This document shows, in pieces, positions 33,452 through 43,492 of a stretch of DNA of 64,000 nucleotides; position 1 is the first letter of the stretch; every line of letters starts with the position of its first letter. A program made the position numbers and the translations under genes. Source of the stretch: Candidatus Babeliales bacterium (GTDB taxonomy: Bacteria > Babelota > Babeliae > Babelales > Chromulinivoraceae); assembly GCA_041660205.1 (NCBI GenBank), contig JBAZWT010000001.1, positions 96,717-160,716 on the forward strand. The letters run 5' to 3'. The notes under the pieces were generated by a model, which saw only the letters and a program-made list of their open reading frames with translations, had not been told where the DNA came from and did no database searches.

Positions 33452-34438
33452 ATGGAACAACATAATTCGTTAAAACTTGTTGAAAGCATTCAGCAAATTA
33501 ATCCAAAATTTGAAGCATTAAAATACGAAATTTCAAAAGTTATTGTTGGCCAAGAATCAATTGTCATGATGAGTTGCATTGGGCTTTTGACTAATGGACA
33601 CATTTTGCTCGAAGGGGTTCCTGGGGTAGCAAAAACAACTTTAATTAAAACAATGGCGCAAGCTCTTGGTCTTTCGTTTAGCCGAGTTCAATTCACACCA
33701 GACTTACTGCCGGCAGATATTGTTGGAACTTTGGTGTACAATCCAAAAACTTTATCATTTGATACAAAAAAAGGTCCTATATTTGCCAACTTAGTTTTGG
33801 CAGATGAAATTAATCGCTCTCCGGCAAAAGTGCAATCTGCGCTCCTTGAGGCGATGCAAGAGCGACAAATTACGATTGGATCAACAACGTACAAGCTTGA
33901 TGATCCATTTTTAGTTTTTGCGACACAAAATCCTATTGAAAATGAAGGAACGTATCAATTGCCTGAAGCTCAGGTAGATCGTTTTATGTTTAAATTATCT
34001 GTTGGTTATCCAACCATGGATCAAGAGCGAGAAATTTTACGTCGCAATAATAATTCTGCTCGTGTGTTTCCAGTACTTACTCATGAAGACTTAGCGCAAG
34101 CTCGGGTGATAGTTTCGCAAGTTTACTTAGATGATCGATTGATCCAATATATTTTGGATATTGTTTTTGCGACACGTGAACCATTAAAGTTTGGACTCGG
34201 TCAATTAACCTCTATGATTTCATGTGGCGCTTCTCCTCGAGCATCGATTGCTATTTCTCAGGCTTGTCGTGCGCTTGCGTTTTTACAAGGTCGACACTAT
34301 GTCATTCCTGATGATGTAAAATATGTCGCAAGCTCTGTACTTCGTCATAGAATTATGTTGACGTACCAAGCTGCCGCAGAAGACATAAATGTTGATAAAA
34401 TAGTGAAAGCTATTTTAGATTCTGTCATAGTCCCGTAA
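33452..34438 (+). CDS. MoxR-family AAA+ ATPase
   Basis: MoxR ATPases act as chaperones for envelope or metal-enzyme complexes, usually with VWA-domain partners. The 328 aa show Walker A EGVPGVAKTTLIKT near 50, VQFTPDLLPADIVG, Walker B NLVLADEINRSP, FATQNPIENEGTYQLPEAQ and the C-terminal lid with GASPRASI. The usual DUF58 and VWA partners are absent; instead it lies between mlaF and the secretion genes, 21 bases after mlaF. Confidence 0.92.
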   Translation: MEQHNSLKLVESIQQINPKFEALKYEISKVIVGQESIVMMSCIGLLTNGHILLEGVPGVAKTTLIKTMAQALGLSFSRVQFTPDLLPADIVGTLVYNPKTLSFDTKKGPIFANLVLADEINRSPAKVQSALLEAMQERQITIGSTTYKLDDPFLVFATQNPIENEGTYQLPEAQVDRFMFKLSVGYPTMDQEREILRRNNNSARVFPVLTHEDLAQARVIVSQVYLDDRLIQYILDIVFATREPLKFGLGQLTSMISCGASPRASIAISQACRALAFLQGRHYVIPDDVKYVASSVLRHRIMLTYQAAAEDINVDKIVKAILDSVIVP

Positions 34439-34445
34439 AGATTGC

Positions 34446-34475
34446 TTGACAATTGAGGTTTGCGACAGGTATTTT
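34446..34475 (+). promoter_or_regulatory. Candidate promoter of the secretion cluster
   Basis: TTGACA at 34446-34451 and TATTTT at 34470-34475, spacer 18 bases, 32 bases before the GspC-like gene. The -10 is weak. Confidence 0.45.
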
Positions 34476-34506
34476 GTTGTGAATCTTTCGAAAGGAAAAA
34501 ATATTA

Positions 34507-35730
34507 ATGAGACAACCGTTGTGGGCTATAAACAGTTCATTACTTTTTTTGTTTTTATTGGGCCAGGCTGTGTTCTTTATGATCAAAGCTCCCATGCCTC
34601 GTCGTAGTTCTTTAGAGCCTGACGCAATAAAAACTTTAGAAAAAAAATCTACGGCTGTCGTTGTTGATATACAAACGATCTACGGCATCAATGATTTATT
34701 TGGGACCTATGTCCAAATGGCTCCAGCGATGGCAAAAATTGTAGAGCAACCAGTTCCTGAAATTCCTGATGCGCCAGGAGCAATTCCTTTAAGTATTCCG
34801 ACTGAAGCTCCAAAAGTTTTCATAGCTCCTCTGCCAGTTGTGCTCAAGGGCGTTATGTACTTGCATGATCGACCAGCGCAAAGTATCGCTATAATTCAGT
34901 TTCAAGATTCTAAAGAAGAAATAAACTATCGCGTTGGACAATTAATTAATGATGCTCAAATTCTTAAGATTTTTACTAATCGTATCATCGTTGTGCGTTC
35001 AAACGGACAGCAAGAGACTCTTTATTTACGAGAAAATGACGCAGGCCGTGATCTCGGTCTTGAAACCGCAAAAGCATTGTCAACGATGGTAATTAATCAG
35101 AAGGATGGCGTCTATCAAATCCCAGTCGATACATTTGTTGCGCAAGTAAAAACTTTAGGACAATTTATAGATCTTCTTGATTTAACAACAGTGTATCAAA
35201 AAGGTAAAAGCATTGGATGTCGTGTTGGCAAAGCTGATAAAGATTCGTTGGGATCAAAATTAGGTTTTTCTTACGATGATATTATTGAACAGGTTGATGG
35301 TCTGCCGGTAACAGATGTTACAAGCCGTGTTCTCGTATTCGATCACATTCTTGAGAAAAAAATTGATGATGTTATTAAAGTTCGCGTGCAGCGTGGCGGA
35401 AATCCTATTCAATTGCATTACGGTTTAGTAAAAAGTCGTGAAGGACAAGTTTCTGACATGGCTAAAAGTAGCGCAAAAACTACAACTAAAACAACTGCGC
35501 AAGCAGCTCAGGGTCAATATGCTGAGTATAATTTTGAAGAGCTGCAGAAAAAAATGTTTGAACAAAAAATAAAAATGGCACCGACAGCTCATCAAATTGA
35601 AATGGAAGAACGTAGAAAGATGTTTGAAGCTCGCCGAAACACCATGTTATCAAATCATCACAACACATCTTTATCAGGACCTCATAAGTTTGATGTAGCT
35701 GATTTTAATCAAGTTGGGGCGAAAAAATAA
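34507..35730 (+). CDS. gspC: Type II secretion GspC-like protein (HR and PDZ domains)
   Basis: GspC links the inner-membrane platform to the secretin and helps select substrates. The 407 aa show one N-terminal membrane helix (about 8-26), a Pro-rich linker, a homology region at about 105-175 (VVLKGVMYLHDRPAQSIAII and INYRVGQ), a PDZ domain at about 225-308 (SIGCRVGKADKDSLGSKLGF and IIEQVDGLPV) and a charged helical tail of about 90 residues that GspC normally lacks. The secretin gene starts 3 bases after its stop, as in T2SS operons. Confidence 0.82.
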   Translation: MRQPLWAINSSLLFLFLLGQAVFFMIKAPMPRRSSLEPDAIKTLEKKSTAVVVDIQTIYGINDLFGTYVQMAPAMAKIVEQPVPEIPDAPGAIPLSIPTEAPKVFIAPLPVVLKGVMYLHDRPAQSIAIIQFQDSKEEINYRVGQLINDAQILKIFTNRIIVVRSNGQQETLYLRENDAGRDLGLETAKALSTMVINQKDGVYQIPVDTFVAQVKTLGQFIDLLDLTTVYQKGKSIGCRVGKADKDSLGSKLGFSYDDIIEQVDGLPVTDVTSRVLVFDHILEKKIDDVIKVRVQRGGNPIQLHYGLVKSREGQVSDMAKSSAKTTTKTTAQAAQGQYAEYNFEELQKKMFEQKIKMAPTAHQIEMEERRKMFEARRNTMLSNHHNTSLSGPHKFDVADFNQVGAKK

Positions 35731-35733
35731 AAT

Positions 35734-38466
35734 ATGAAAAATATAAAAATAGTATTTTTAAGTATCACTTTGATGGGCACACATTGTTTGCACCCAGGAT
35801 TTTTTTTACCTGGTGATAAATCGACAGCAGACACTACCCCAAAACCATCACGTAACAATATATTTTCAAGCGTGAAAAACAGCCCTGAATCAACGTCAAA
35901 ATTAAACAAACCAGCAACTCCAGTCATGGATTTTTCTATGCCGGATCCTGCGCCTGTTGCTACGGCTAAAGTTACTCGTGATGTTTCACCAGAACCAGCA
36001 TTTAAAAAAGTCCTTGAAGAAAAAATTGATAAGCCTGCGGAAGTTGCAAAGCAAGCTCCGATTAAAAAAATCGATGATGCATCTATTAAAAAGCTTATCG
36101 AAGAAAAAATTGAACATAAAGAGTCAGGAGTTTTGTATCAAAACAAATATGATGTTGAGGACGGCGCGACGATAGCATTCAACTTTGAAGAAGCAAGTTT
36201 GGCTAACTTAGTTTCTTATATTGAATCTGTTCACAATATTAAATTTATTCATGATGAAATTATTACTCCTGCGGCTAAAGACGCTAAGGGTTATTCTGGC
36301 CATAAAATTACCTTTCGAACCAATAAAAATTTAACCAGAAAAGAAAGCTGGGATTTATTTTTAACGTTCTTGCATATCGCAGGGCTCGACGTTGTTCCTC
36401 TTGTCCAAGATGGTTTTTATAAAATTGTACCTTTGGCCAGAGTAAATAGTGAAACAATCCCAACGTTTATCGGCGTCGATGTAAATATTTTGCCCGATAC
36501 CGATATGATTGTTCGATTTGTTTATTTTGCTAAAAACATTGAACCAAAAAATATTATACCAGTTTTAAGACCTATGCAGGGTGGATCAGCAAAGCTTGAT
36601 ACTTTTGCGGGGCTTAAAGCTCTTATTTTTACCGATCGCGCTTGTGCGATTAAATCGCTTATGCAGATTGTTACAGAGCTAGATCGATCAGTGCTGCCTG
36701 AAGTTTTATCTGTTGTGAAGTTAAAGCGAACAACTGCTAGCGATGTTAAAACGCTTTATAATTCTTTAACAAAGCCTGCAGCATCTGCAGGACCGCAACC
36801 AGCGCAAGTATGGACTCCTGGAAAAAAAGAAACCTTTCTGGAATATTTTCCTCAAGGAGTTGTGCTTGTTGCAGATGATCGGACAAACTCACTGATTCTT
36901 TTAGGCAGTGCCAAAGAAGTAAAGCGCGTAGAAGATTTTGTAGTCAACCATGTCGACATTGCTCTTGATCGTGGAGTTCCTCCAATCTTTACGTATCGAC
37001 TGCAATATACGGTTGCAACAGATGTTGCCGCGCTACTAAATAAAGTTGTTTTGTATGGTTCAGGAACGATGGCTGGCAAATATGGTGGTGTACTTGATGG
37101 CGTTAAATATTTCCAAAAAATGACCATAGCTGCTGACACTCATTCAAATTCACTCATTATTAATGCAACGCCAGAAGATTTTGAAGCTCTTAGACCTTTA
37201 ATTGAAGAGCTTGATGTGGCGCAAAAGCAAATTGGCTTGGAAGTTTTAATTGTGCAAGTCAAAGACATTGATACTAAAACATTGGGCGCGCAAATCAGTG
37301 GCCCAAATGGTGCTGGAACTCTAGCCGCTGGTGCAAGTAAACTTGGACCTACATTCATGCAAAACGTAACAGCTCAAACCTCAGGTGTTCCAACAGGAAC
37401 GCCAATTGTTACAACTGTCGGAAATCCTCCTATTACCGAAGATTTTTCAATCAAATCAAGCTTGGCGCTGCTTCTTGGAAGTCCTGTACTCAATGAAGCA
37501 GGAAGTATTTTAGTTACGTTTGGCAGACCGATATGGGCTATTTTCAAAGTGCTAAAAACGCTTGTATCATCTCACATCGTTGCTAATCCATTTGTTGTTG
37601 TTTCTAATAACACGTTGGCTGAAATTAAAAGTGGCGAGGAGCGTCGACAAGTTTCTGGCAGAGTTGTTTCAACCGGATCTTTGACAACAACAGGATTTAC
37701 TAACATTGAAGCAACGCTTGATGTACAAATTAAGCCGCAAATCAACAAAGGAAATATTATAAATTTGCAGATTATGGTTAGAAATAGCAGATTTACGCAA
37801 GCTGCAAATCCTGCAGACAGCGGTGGCGATCTTTCACCTCGCGATGAAAAGACGGTACAAACTACAGCATCTGTGGCCAATGGTGAAACTTTGGTACTTG
37901 GTGGAATCATGACTGAAACATATTCTTCAGCATCAAATGGTGTTCCATTTTTAGAAAACATTCCAGTTTTTGGTTGGTTTTTTAAATCAAAGACCCGAAC
38001 AATAACGCGGGATCATTTCTTGATTTTTATATCGCCACGAATAATAGATCCTACCAATGACTCGACAGACATTGATGATTACACTGACTATAAGTTGAGA
38101 GAAGCTCAGAAAAATATAGATTTAATTGATGAGACAGATTGGTTTACTAATAAAAAAGATCCGATTCAACGAGCATTTTTTGGAACAGACGGGTCAAGGG
38201 TTTTACAAGAATTACGTACAGGTGATACTTTTGAAAAAAGAAGAGAAATTGATGGAAGAATTAATCAACCATTGAATGCTCCAGAGCAGCAAAAGTCGAG
38301 CAAAAAGAAAAGGTCAGAAAAAAATCAAAAGAAAAAATCAAAAAAACAGCAACGCGAGCAAGAGTCTGGCATAAGCTTTGATATTGAGCAAAGTCAGCCT
38401 GAAAATATATCATCAACTATGAAAAATTCGATTCAAGGTAGCATGCAGCAAGGGAAGGGGCGGTAA
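35734..38466 (+). CDS. gspD: Secretin (GspD-like), first of two
   Basis: Forms the outer-membrane channel of a type II secretion or type IV pilus machine. The 910 aa show a signal-like start, a Lys/Pro/Ser linker to about 135, an N0-type domain from about 140, N1-type domains (VVKLKRTTASDVKTLYNSL and IFTYRLQYTVATDVAALLN), and a secretin core: SSHIVANPFVVVSNNTLAEI near 613, ANGETLVLGGIMTE near 715, PFLENIPVFGWFFKS, and IFISPRIID near 763. About 145 residues follow, with a very basic stretch (KKKRSEKNQKKKSKKQQR) near the end. The stop is directly followed by the next ATG. Confidence 0.92.
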   Translation: MKNIKIVFLSITLMGTHCLHPGFFLPGDKSTADTTPKPSRNNIFSSVKNSPESTSKLNKPATPVMDFSMPDPAPVATAKVTRDVSPEPAFKKVLEEKIDKPAEVAKQAPIKKIDDASIKKLIEEKIEHKESGVLYQNKYDVEDGATIAFNFEEASLANLVSYIESVHNIKFIHDEIITPAAKDAKGYSGHKITFRTNKNLTRKESWDLFLTFLHIAGLDVVPLVQDGFYKIVPLARVNSETIPTFIGVDVNILPDTDMIVRFVYFAKNIEPKNIIPVLRPMQGGSAKLDTFAGLKALIFTDRACAIKSLMQIVTELDRSVLPEVLSVVKLKRTTASDVKTLYNSLTKPAASAGPQPAQVWTPGKKETFLEYFPQGVVLVADDRTNSLILLGSAKEVKRVEDFVVNHVDIALDRGVPPIFTYRLQYTVATDVAALLNKVVLYGSGTMAGKYGGVLDGVKYFQKMTIAADTHSNSLIINATPEDFEALRPLIEELDVAQKQIGLEVLIVQVKDIDTKTLGAQISGPNGAGTLAAGASKLGPTFMQNVTAQTSGVPTGTPIVTTVGNPPITEDFSIKSSLALLLGSPVLNEAGSILVTFGRPIWAIFKVLKTLVSSHIVANPFVVVSNNTLAEIKSGEERRQVSGRVVSTGSLTTTGFTNIEATLDVQIKPQINKGNIINLQIMVRNSRFTQAANPADSGGDLSPRDEKTVQTTASVANGETLVLGGIMTETYSSASNGVPFLENIPVFGWFFKSKTRTITRDHFLIFISPRIIDPTNDSTDIDDYTDYKLREAQKNIDLIDETDWFTNKKDPIQRAFFGTDGSRVLQELRTGDTFEKRREIDGRINQPLNAPEQQKSSKKKRSEKNQKKKSKKQQREQESGISFDIEQSQPENISSTMKNSIQGSMQQGKGR

Positions 38467-40245
38467 ATGTTGAGTGATATTTTAGTACCTCAAAAAATTG
38501 GTAATTATTATTTATTTCAAAAGCGAGTTTTAAGCTTTGACGTTACGCCAATGCTCGTTCAAGGACTACTCTTGGATTACACTGGTAAAACGGTTCAAAT
38601 TAAAAATAAAATTACGATAGCTCTCAAAGATTTTTCTGCGCAAGCGCAAATAAGTGCTATAAAAAAAATTGCTTCAACCATTGGTGCTTATGATGAAGTG
38701 GTTACCTCTCTTTCAAGCTCTTTAGTAGTTTTTAAAGAAATTCAATTGCCCTTTTTAGGCCGCGATAAACTTGAAATGATTGTTACGTATGAAGTCGAAG
38801 CTTTGTTACCATTTTCAGTTGATGAAGCTGTGATTGATTTCATAGTTACATCAGAGGATTTGGATAAAAAAATATCGACAGTACTTGTGGCTGCAGTTCG
38901 AAAAGAAGATATTGATACTCAGTATGCTCTTTTTGAAAAAGCAGAACTTGCACTTTCTGTCATTACGGTCGATATTTTTGCTCTTTATACTTTATATTTC
39001 CATGGTATGTACGAACCACACAAAGCAGGTCATGCAATATTACTGCAGCAACAACCAGAGCAATTACTGCTTACAACATCGAGCTCTCGTTTTTCTACTT
39101 TTAAAAAGTATTTAGATAAAATTCAAAATCTTTTTGGACGTAAAAAAGTTTTAATTCCGCAGCCGGAAACATTTGCTCCTGTTGAAATAACACACAAGCA
39201 AGTAGAACTTTTGGTGGATATTGGATTTGACGTTGTCAGAGTACTTTACATGCAAGATGGAGTGCTGCGTGCAGTTAGAACGATTCCGTTTGGTATATCT
39301 GACATTGCTCAAACAATGAGCATGCAAACAGGAACTGCTTATTATGATATGGCTCATGATCTCATATCAGCTCAAGAACTGCAGGTTTCGGAAGATATCG
39401 TTGCTGCAGAATTAAAAAAAATATTTGAAGAAGTTTCAAAAACATTACTTTTCTTTGAAAAGCAAGAGGGCCTTGTGTACGTAAAACCCCAAAAAATCTG
39501 GTTTTCTGGCTGGGGATGCAATCTTTCAAAATTTACACAGGAAGCCCAACTGTTTTTTGGCAGTCATGCTCGTTTGGTTGATATAGAAAAAATTCTCAAT
39601 CAACTATCTATAAAAGTTGTATCTAAAGAAAAATTAAAAATTGACAGCATGCTCAGTCTTGCCCTTGGTGTTTTTACGCATTTTGACGATAACATTAATT
39701 TTTTAAAAACTTTTGCTAAAAAAAGTGATAATAACTTACTCAACAAACAATTACTTACGCTCCTTTCTGTGACTATTTTGTGTTTGGGCGGTGCTTTCTG
39801 GAGTAGTTTTTCTGTACTGCAAAAATGGGAATCATCATATAATTCATCGAGAAAAGAACTTATTAAGACAGTTGGACAACGTATGAATATTGATTTGAAA
39901 AATGAAAAAAGTATTAAAACTATCGTAGAAAAAGCTCAAGCAGCTTTTAAACGGGAAAAAGATTTATGGTTTTTATTTTCAAAGCAAACGGAACAATCCC
40001 TTTTAAAGTATTTACAAGATTTAAGCGTTAACATTGATCGCGATGCCATAGGTCTTGATCTGCGTTTTATGCACCTTGATTATGAAAAAGCTACCTTAAC
40101 TGGGACTCTTAAAAACTTGGAAGCTATAGAAGTTTTTGAAGAAGAGTTGATGGGCTTGAAATTTTTCACATTAGTTGAAATACCGCGCGAAGTTGAATTT
40201 TCTGTACAGCTTAAAGTTAAAGATAATCAGAAAGGATCGTCATGA
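38467..40245 (+). CDS. gspL: GspL-like protein (PilM-type actin fold with membrane helix)
   Basis: The 592-aa product has an N-terminal cytoplasmic half resembling the PilM/GspL actin-like fold (LPFLGRDKLEMIVTYEVEAL with VDEAVIDFIV, and LVDIGFDVVRVLYM). A single membrane helix lies near 430-448 (LTLLSVTILCLGGAFW), followed by a coiled coil and a small ferredoxin-like periplasmic domain. A PilM-like part fused to a PilN-like part is the layout of GspL, which links the secretion ATPase to the platform. Its position between a secretin and a GspM/PilO-type gene fits. ATGA overlap with the next gene. Confidence 0.75.
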   Translation: MLSDILVPQKIGNYYLFQKRVLSFDVTPMLVQGLLLDYTGKTVQIKNKITIALKDFSAQAQISAIKKIASTIGAYDEVVTSLSSSLVVFKEIQLPFLGRDKLEMIVTYEVEALLPFSVDEAVIDFIVTSEDLDKKISTVLVAAVRKEDIDTQYALFEKAELALSVITVDIFALYTLYFHGMYEPHKAGHAILLQQQPEQLLLTTSSSRFSTFKKYLDKIQNLFGRKKVLIPQPETFAPVEITHKQVELLVDIGFDVVRVLYMQDGVLRAVRTIPFGISDIAQTMSMQTGTAYYDMAHDLISAQELQVSEDIVAAELKKIFEEVSKTLLFFEKQEGLVYVKPQKIWFSGWGCNLSKFTQEAQLFFGSHARLVDIEKILNQLSIKVVSKEKLKIDSMLSLALGVFTHFDDNINFLKTFAKKSDNNLLNKQLLTLLSVTILCLGGAFWSSFSVLQKWESSYNSSRKELIKTVGQRMNIDLKNEKSIKTIVEKAQAAFKREKDLWFLFSKQTEQSLLKYLQDLSVNIDRDAIGLDLRFMHLDYEKATLTGTLKNLEAIEVFEEELMGLKFFTLVEIPREVEFSVQLKVKDNQKGSS

Positions 40246-40808
40246 TGCTATTTGATTCAATTCGTGATTTTGCTGCAAATTTTGATCGTAAAGAATTGCG
40301 CTTGTGGGGCAGTGTTTACGTAGGCATTTGTGGATTTATAGTGATAGGGATTATAATTTGGCATATTTTTGCTTTGAAAGATATTAAAAGTAAAATAGTC
40401 ACATTAAATAAATCACGCGCAACGGTTCAAGAAATTTTGACACAGTATCAAGCTGTTGAGCAGCAAAAAAACAAGGTAGCTGAGATTTTAAAAGCAAATA
40501 AAAGCTTTACCATTCAAAAGTTTTTTCAAGATATGCAGGCTAAGTATTCAGCGGCACATCAAGCAACTTCAGGCTATACATTTCGAAAGCTTCCTAATGG
40601 ATATACCGAGGAAAACTTGGCTTTAAGTTTTTCAAATATTGATACTCGGCAACTGTGTGAAATTTTACAATACATTGAAGAACAACAGTTGGTGTATGTA
40701 ACTTTGGATGGAATTGATATTTCCAAAACAAGTCACGCAAAAAAAATTAATGTGAAAATGTCGATAGCTACACTCAGGGCAGAAGCTACACTTAGAGCAG
40801 AGGAATAG
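40242..40808 (+). CDS. GspM/PilO-like inner-membrane protein
   Basis: The 188-aa product has a short cytoplasmic start, one membrane helix near 23-45 (YVGICGFIVIGIIIWHIFAL), a coiled coil, and a small alpha/beta domain ending in YVTLDGIDISKTSHAKKINV. Size, topology and position directly after the GspL-like gene match GspM or PilO. Sequence identity to either is too low for me to choose. Overlaps the preceding stop by 4 bases (ATGA). Confidence 0.65.
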   Translation: MMLFDSIRDFAANFDRKELRLWGSVYVGICGFIVIGIIIWHIFALKDIKSKIVTLNKSRATVQEILTQYQAVEQQKNKVAEILKANKSFTIQKFFQDMQAKYSAAHQATSGYTFRKLPNGYTEENLALSFSNIDTRQLCEILQYIEEQQLVYVTLDGIDISKTSHAKKINVKMSIATLRAEATLRAEE

Positions 40809-40813
40809 GGAAT

Positions 40814-43414
40814 ATGACAGGACATAAGCAAATACTGGTTGGATTTTTTTTCATGGTCAGCGCTGTTGCCCATGGCATGCTTCTTGACTCGGATGTTGAC
40901 TCAGCTGCTTTGGAAAAAAAAATTAGAAGCGTAGAAAAAAAACGTTCGGTTGCTGGTACTTCGAGTGAGTTGGTTGAATTTTCATATCAACAAAAAAACT
41001 TAAAAGATCTTTTAAATGAGTTCGCTCAAAAATTAAACATTAATATTTTATATCCAGAAACTGAAGTAATCACAACAACGGTAACTTTTGATGCTGGACG
41101 AAAAGTAACCATGACAGAAGCTTGGGACTTTGTGACTATGATTTGTGAACAAGCTGGATGTACACTTGTGCTTCGTGGCAACGGAATTTATACGTTAATT
41201 AGTAATATGAAATCTTTTGCAGAGCCGCTACCTTTGTATATTGGAATTGATTATATGCAACTTCCTGACACGTCGGAGCGCATTCGATTTATTTATTATT
41301 TTAATAATATTCAGGTGAAAAAACAGCAGACAGAGTTGCTGGCTATTTTAAATAATATTCTTCCTGTTCTTCCTACGCCAGATGCAAATAAGCAACTAGT
41401 ATTAGACCAAAATACAAACTCAATGATTTTAACCACCAAGTCAGAGATGGTTAAATCTGTCATGCAGTTGGTTACGATACTTGATGAATCTGGATTTCGA
41501 GAAGCTGTTGAAGTTTTAAAAATTGAACATGCAAAATCTGATGAAGTAGTTGCTGTTTTGAAAAATGTCATTGGGGGCGGTGATGCTACCAAAAAACCAG
41601 ACATGAGTTTAAGCGGCACACCTCGTGCTCGTTATTTTTCTGAATATGTAAAAGTTGAAAACCTTGATCCAAAAGAAGCAAGAAGAAAATTAAACTTCAT
41701 TGTGATTATGGGAAAAATGGAAGATGTTGAAGAGATTAAAAAATTCATTAAAAAATATTTAGATTTGCCGTTAGAAAGTGGCAAATCTTTTTTTCATGTT
41801 GTTGACTTGCAATGGTTAAATGCAGCCAAGTTTCAGACTGTTTTAAGTGCTTTTGTTAAAGGTGATACTAGTGGTACGGGTCAATCTACAAGCTCTGCCG
41901 TATCGGATTTAGGATTTGAGCCTCATATTAAAATTGAAGCTGAAAATATTTCCGGTGGAACCCCTCAAGGATCTACTCTGGCTACAGCTACTAATAGTGG
42001 CGGCCCTAGTCCAATTGCAACAACAGCTATACAGCAAGGTGGTAATAGACTCGTTATTGCTTGTTCAAGCAGAGACTGGGAGCGTATTGAATCGCTCATT
42101 AAGCAACTTGATATACCTCAAAAGCAAGTGATTATTGAAGCGATTGTCATGGATTTAGATTTATTATTTACTCGTAAGCTCGGAGCGCAGTTAAGAACGC
42201 GCGGACTTGATCCTGCTATTTTTCCAAAATATATGCAGGCGCAGGCTGGGTTGCTCATCAATAATATTGTTGGTAATGACTTTCCTGGGACGAGTAGCAC
42301 TTCTTATAATTTACTCGGAGATTTGTCTGATATTTTAAATCCTGCAGGTATTGCTGGTACTGGTGGATTAGATGTTTTAGCAACTCCTAGCGTGCTGCCT
42401 TCCGGAGCAGTGGCTGGAGATTCTTTAAATGCTCCTAAAGCATTTAATGGGAGTACTATGTTTATGATTAATGGTGGAAAAGAACGGACTAATGGTGTTT
42501 GGGCCTTTTTCCAGCTTCTTTCATCGCACGGTTCGTCAAAAGTTTTTACGCGTCCGGTAATTATGGCTTTAAATAATCAGCCAGCGTCTGTTTTAAGTAG
42601 CATTACAAAAAACTTACCAGATACTGTTTCAAACGGTACAAGCCCAACAGTGAACTATAAGCAAATGGTAGCTCCTGTAAGTATTAATTTTACACCACTC
42701 ATTAGTGATAACGATTCGGTTAGCCTGCAAATACAAACAAGCTTGGTAACCTGGCTAGCTCCTGACAATACAACAGAAGGTACGAGATCGAAACGTATTT
42801 TAAATACAACCGTTTCTATGAAAAGTGGTGATGTATTGATCTTGGGTGGGCTTATCAAAGAAGACATAGATGTGACAAAACGATCAGTGCCGTTTTTTGA
42901 AAACATTCCTGTGATTGGTAACTTATTTACCAGCCGAAGTAAGACAGGGCATGCAACGCAAATGTATATTTTGATTCGTCCTACGGTAGTTATTCCAAGA
43001 ACGCAAGGTGGCGCTGGTCCGATTACAAGATCTGCAGGAAATTTTATGGTTGATCAGATTGCTGATAGTGAAGAAGCATTTGGAAGTTTAAAAGATCCTA
43101 TAACTCGTTGGTTCTTTAATAGCGACAAAGCTCAATCAGCATCTGAATTATTAGAAGAAAAATTAGAAGAACTTCCTACGTTTGATTTAGGGCAAAGTAA
43201 CTTTGATGCTCCAATAAAAAACACAACTGCTCGAAAACCAGAAAGATTTGGTGGCGATATGAAAGTTGGTTGGTTTAGTGATGCATCTTCAAACAGTAAA
43301 TTTGCAAGCAGAGCAGCAGTTGACGGACGCATTGATTCACTGACAAACTTCCTAAGAGATCTTGAAAATCCATTTGAAGCTGGCTTGCAAGCTCAGGAGC
43401 GACTACAAGTTTAA
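40814..43414 (+). CDS. Secretin (GspD-like), second of two
   Basis: The 866-aa product has a signal peptide (QILVGFFFMVSAVAHG), an N0-type domain (VEFSYQQKNLKDLLNEFAQK...LNINILYP), N1-type domains (VEVLKIEHAKSDEVVAVLKN), then NRLVIACSSRDWERIESLIK, PQKQVIIEAIVMDLDLLFTR, a secretin core with VFTRPVIMALNNQPASVLSS and SGDVLILGGLIKEDIDVTKR, PFFENIPVIGNLFTS and MYILIRPTVVIPR near 720. Same overall plan as the secretin at 35734 but clearly diverged, with long Gly/Ser/Thr inserts. Ends the cluster, before a terminator at 43435. Confidence 0.9.
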   Translation: MTGHKQILVGFFFMVSAVAHGMLLDSDVDSAALEKKIRSVEKKRSVAGTSSELVEFSYQQKNLKDLLNEFAQKLNINILYPETEVITTTVTFDAGRKVTMTEAWDFVTMICEQAGCTLVLRGNGIYTLISNMKSFAEPLPLYIGIDYMQLPDTSERIRFIYYFNNIQVKKQQTELLAILNNILPVLPTPDANKQLVLDQNTNSMILTTKSEMVKSVMQLVTILDESGFREAVEVLKIEHAKSDEVVAVLKNVIGGGDATKKPDMSLSGTPRARYFSEYVKVENLDPKEARRKLNFIVIMGKMEDVEEIKKFIKKYLDLPLESGKSFFHVVDLQWLNAAKFQTVLSAFVKGDTSGTGQSTSSAVSDLGFEPHIKIEAENISGGTPQGSTLATATNSGGPSPIATTAIQQGGNRLVIACSSRDWERIESLIKQLDIPQKQVIIEAIVMDLDLLFTRKLGAQLRTRGLDPAIFPKYMQAQAGLLINNIVGNDFPGTSSTSYNLLGDLSDILNPAGIAGTGGLDVLATPSVLPSGAVAGDSLNAPKAFNGSTMFMINGGKERTNGVWAFFQLLSSHGSSKVFTRPVIMALNNQPASVLSSITKNLPDTVSNGTSPTVNYKQMVAPVSINFTPLISDNDSVSLQIQTSLVTWLAPDNTTEGTRSKRILNTTVSMKSGDVLILGGLIKEDIDVTKRSVPFFENIPVIGNLFTSRSKTGHATQMYILIRPTVVIPRTQGGAGPITRSAGNFMVDQIADSEEAFGSLKDPITRWFFNSDKAQSASELLEEKLEELPTFDLGQSNFDAPIKNTTARKPERFGGDMKVGWFSDASSNSKFASRAAVDGRIDSLTNFLRDLENPFEAGLQAQERLQV

Positions 43415-43434
43415 ATCAATAAAATAGCGTGTAT

Positions 43435-43468
43435 AAAAAAGCCTTGAGAAATTTCCCAAGGCTTTTTT
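43435..43468. terminator. Bidirectional terminator after the secretion cluster
   Basis: AAAAAAGCCTTG (43435-43446) pairs with CAAGGCTTTTTT (43457-43468); convergent with the enolase-like gene. Confidence 0.88.
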
Positions 43469-43492
43469 ATTGTGAAAATAATTAAAAATTTT

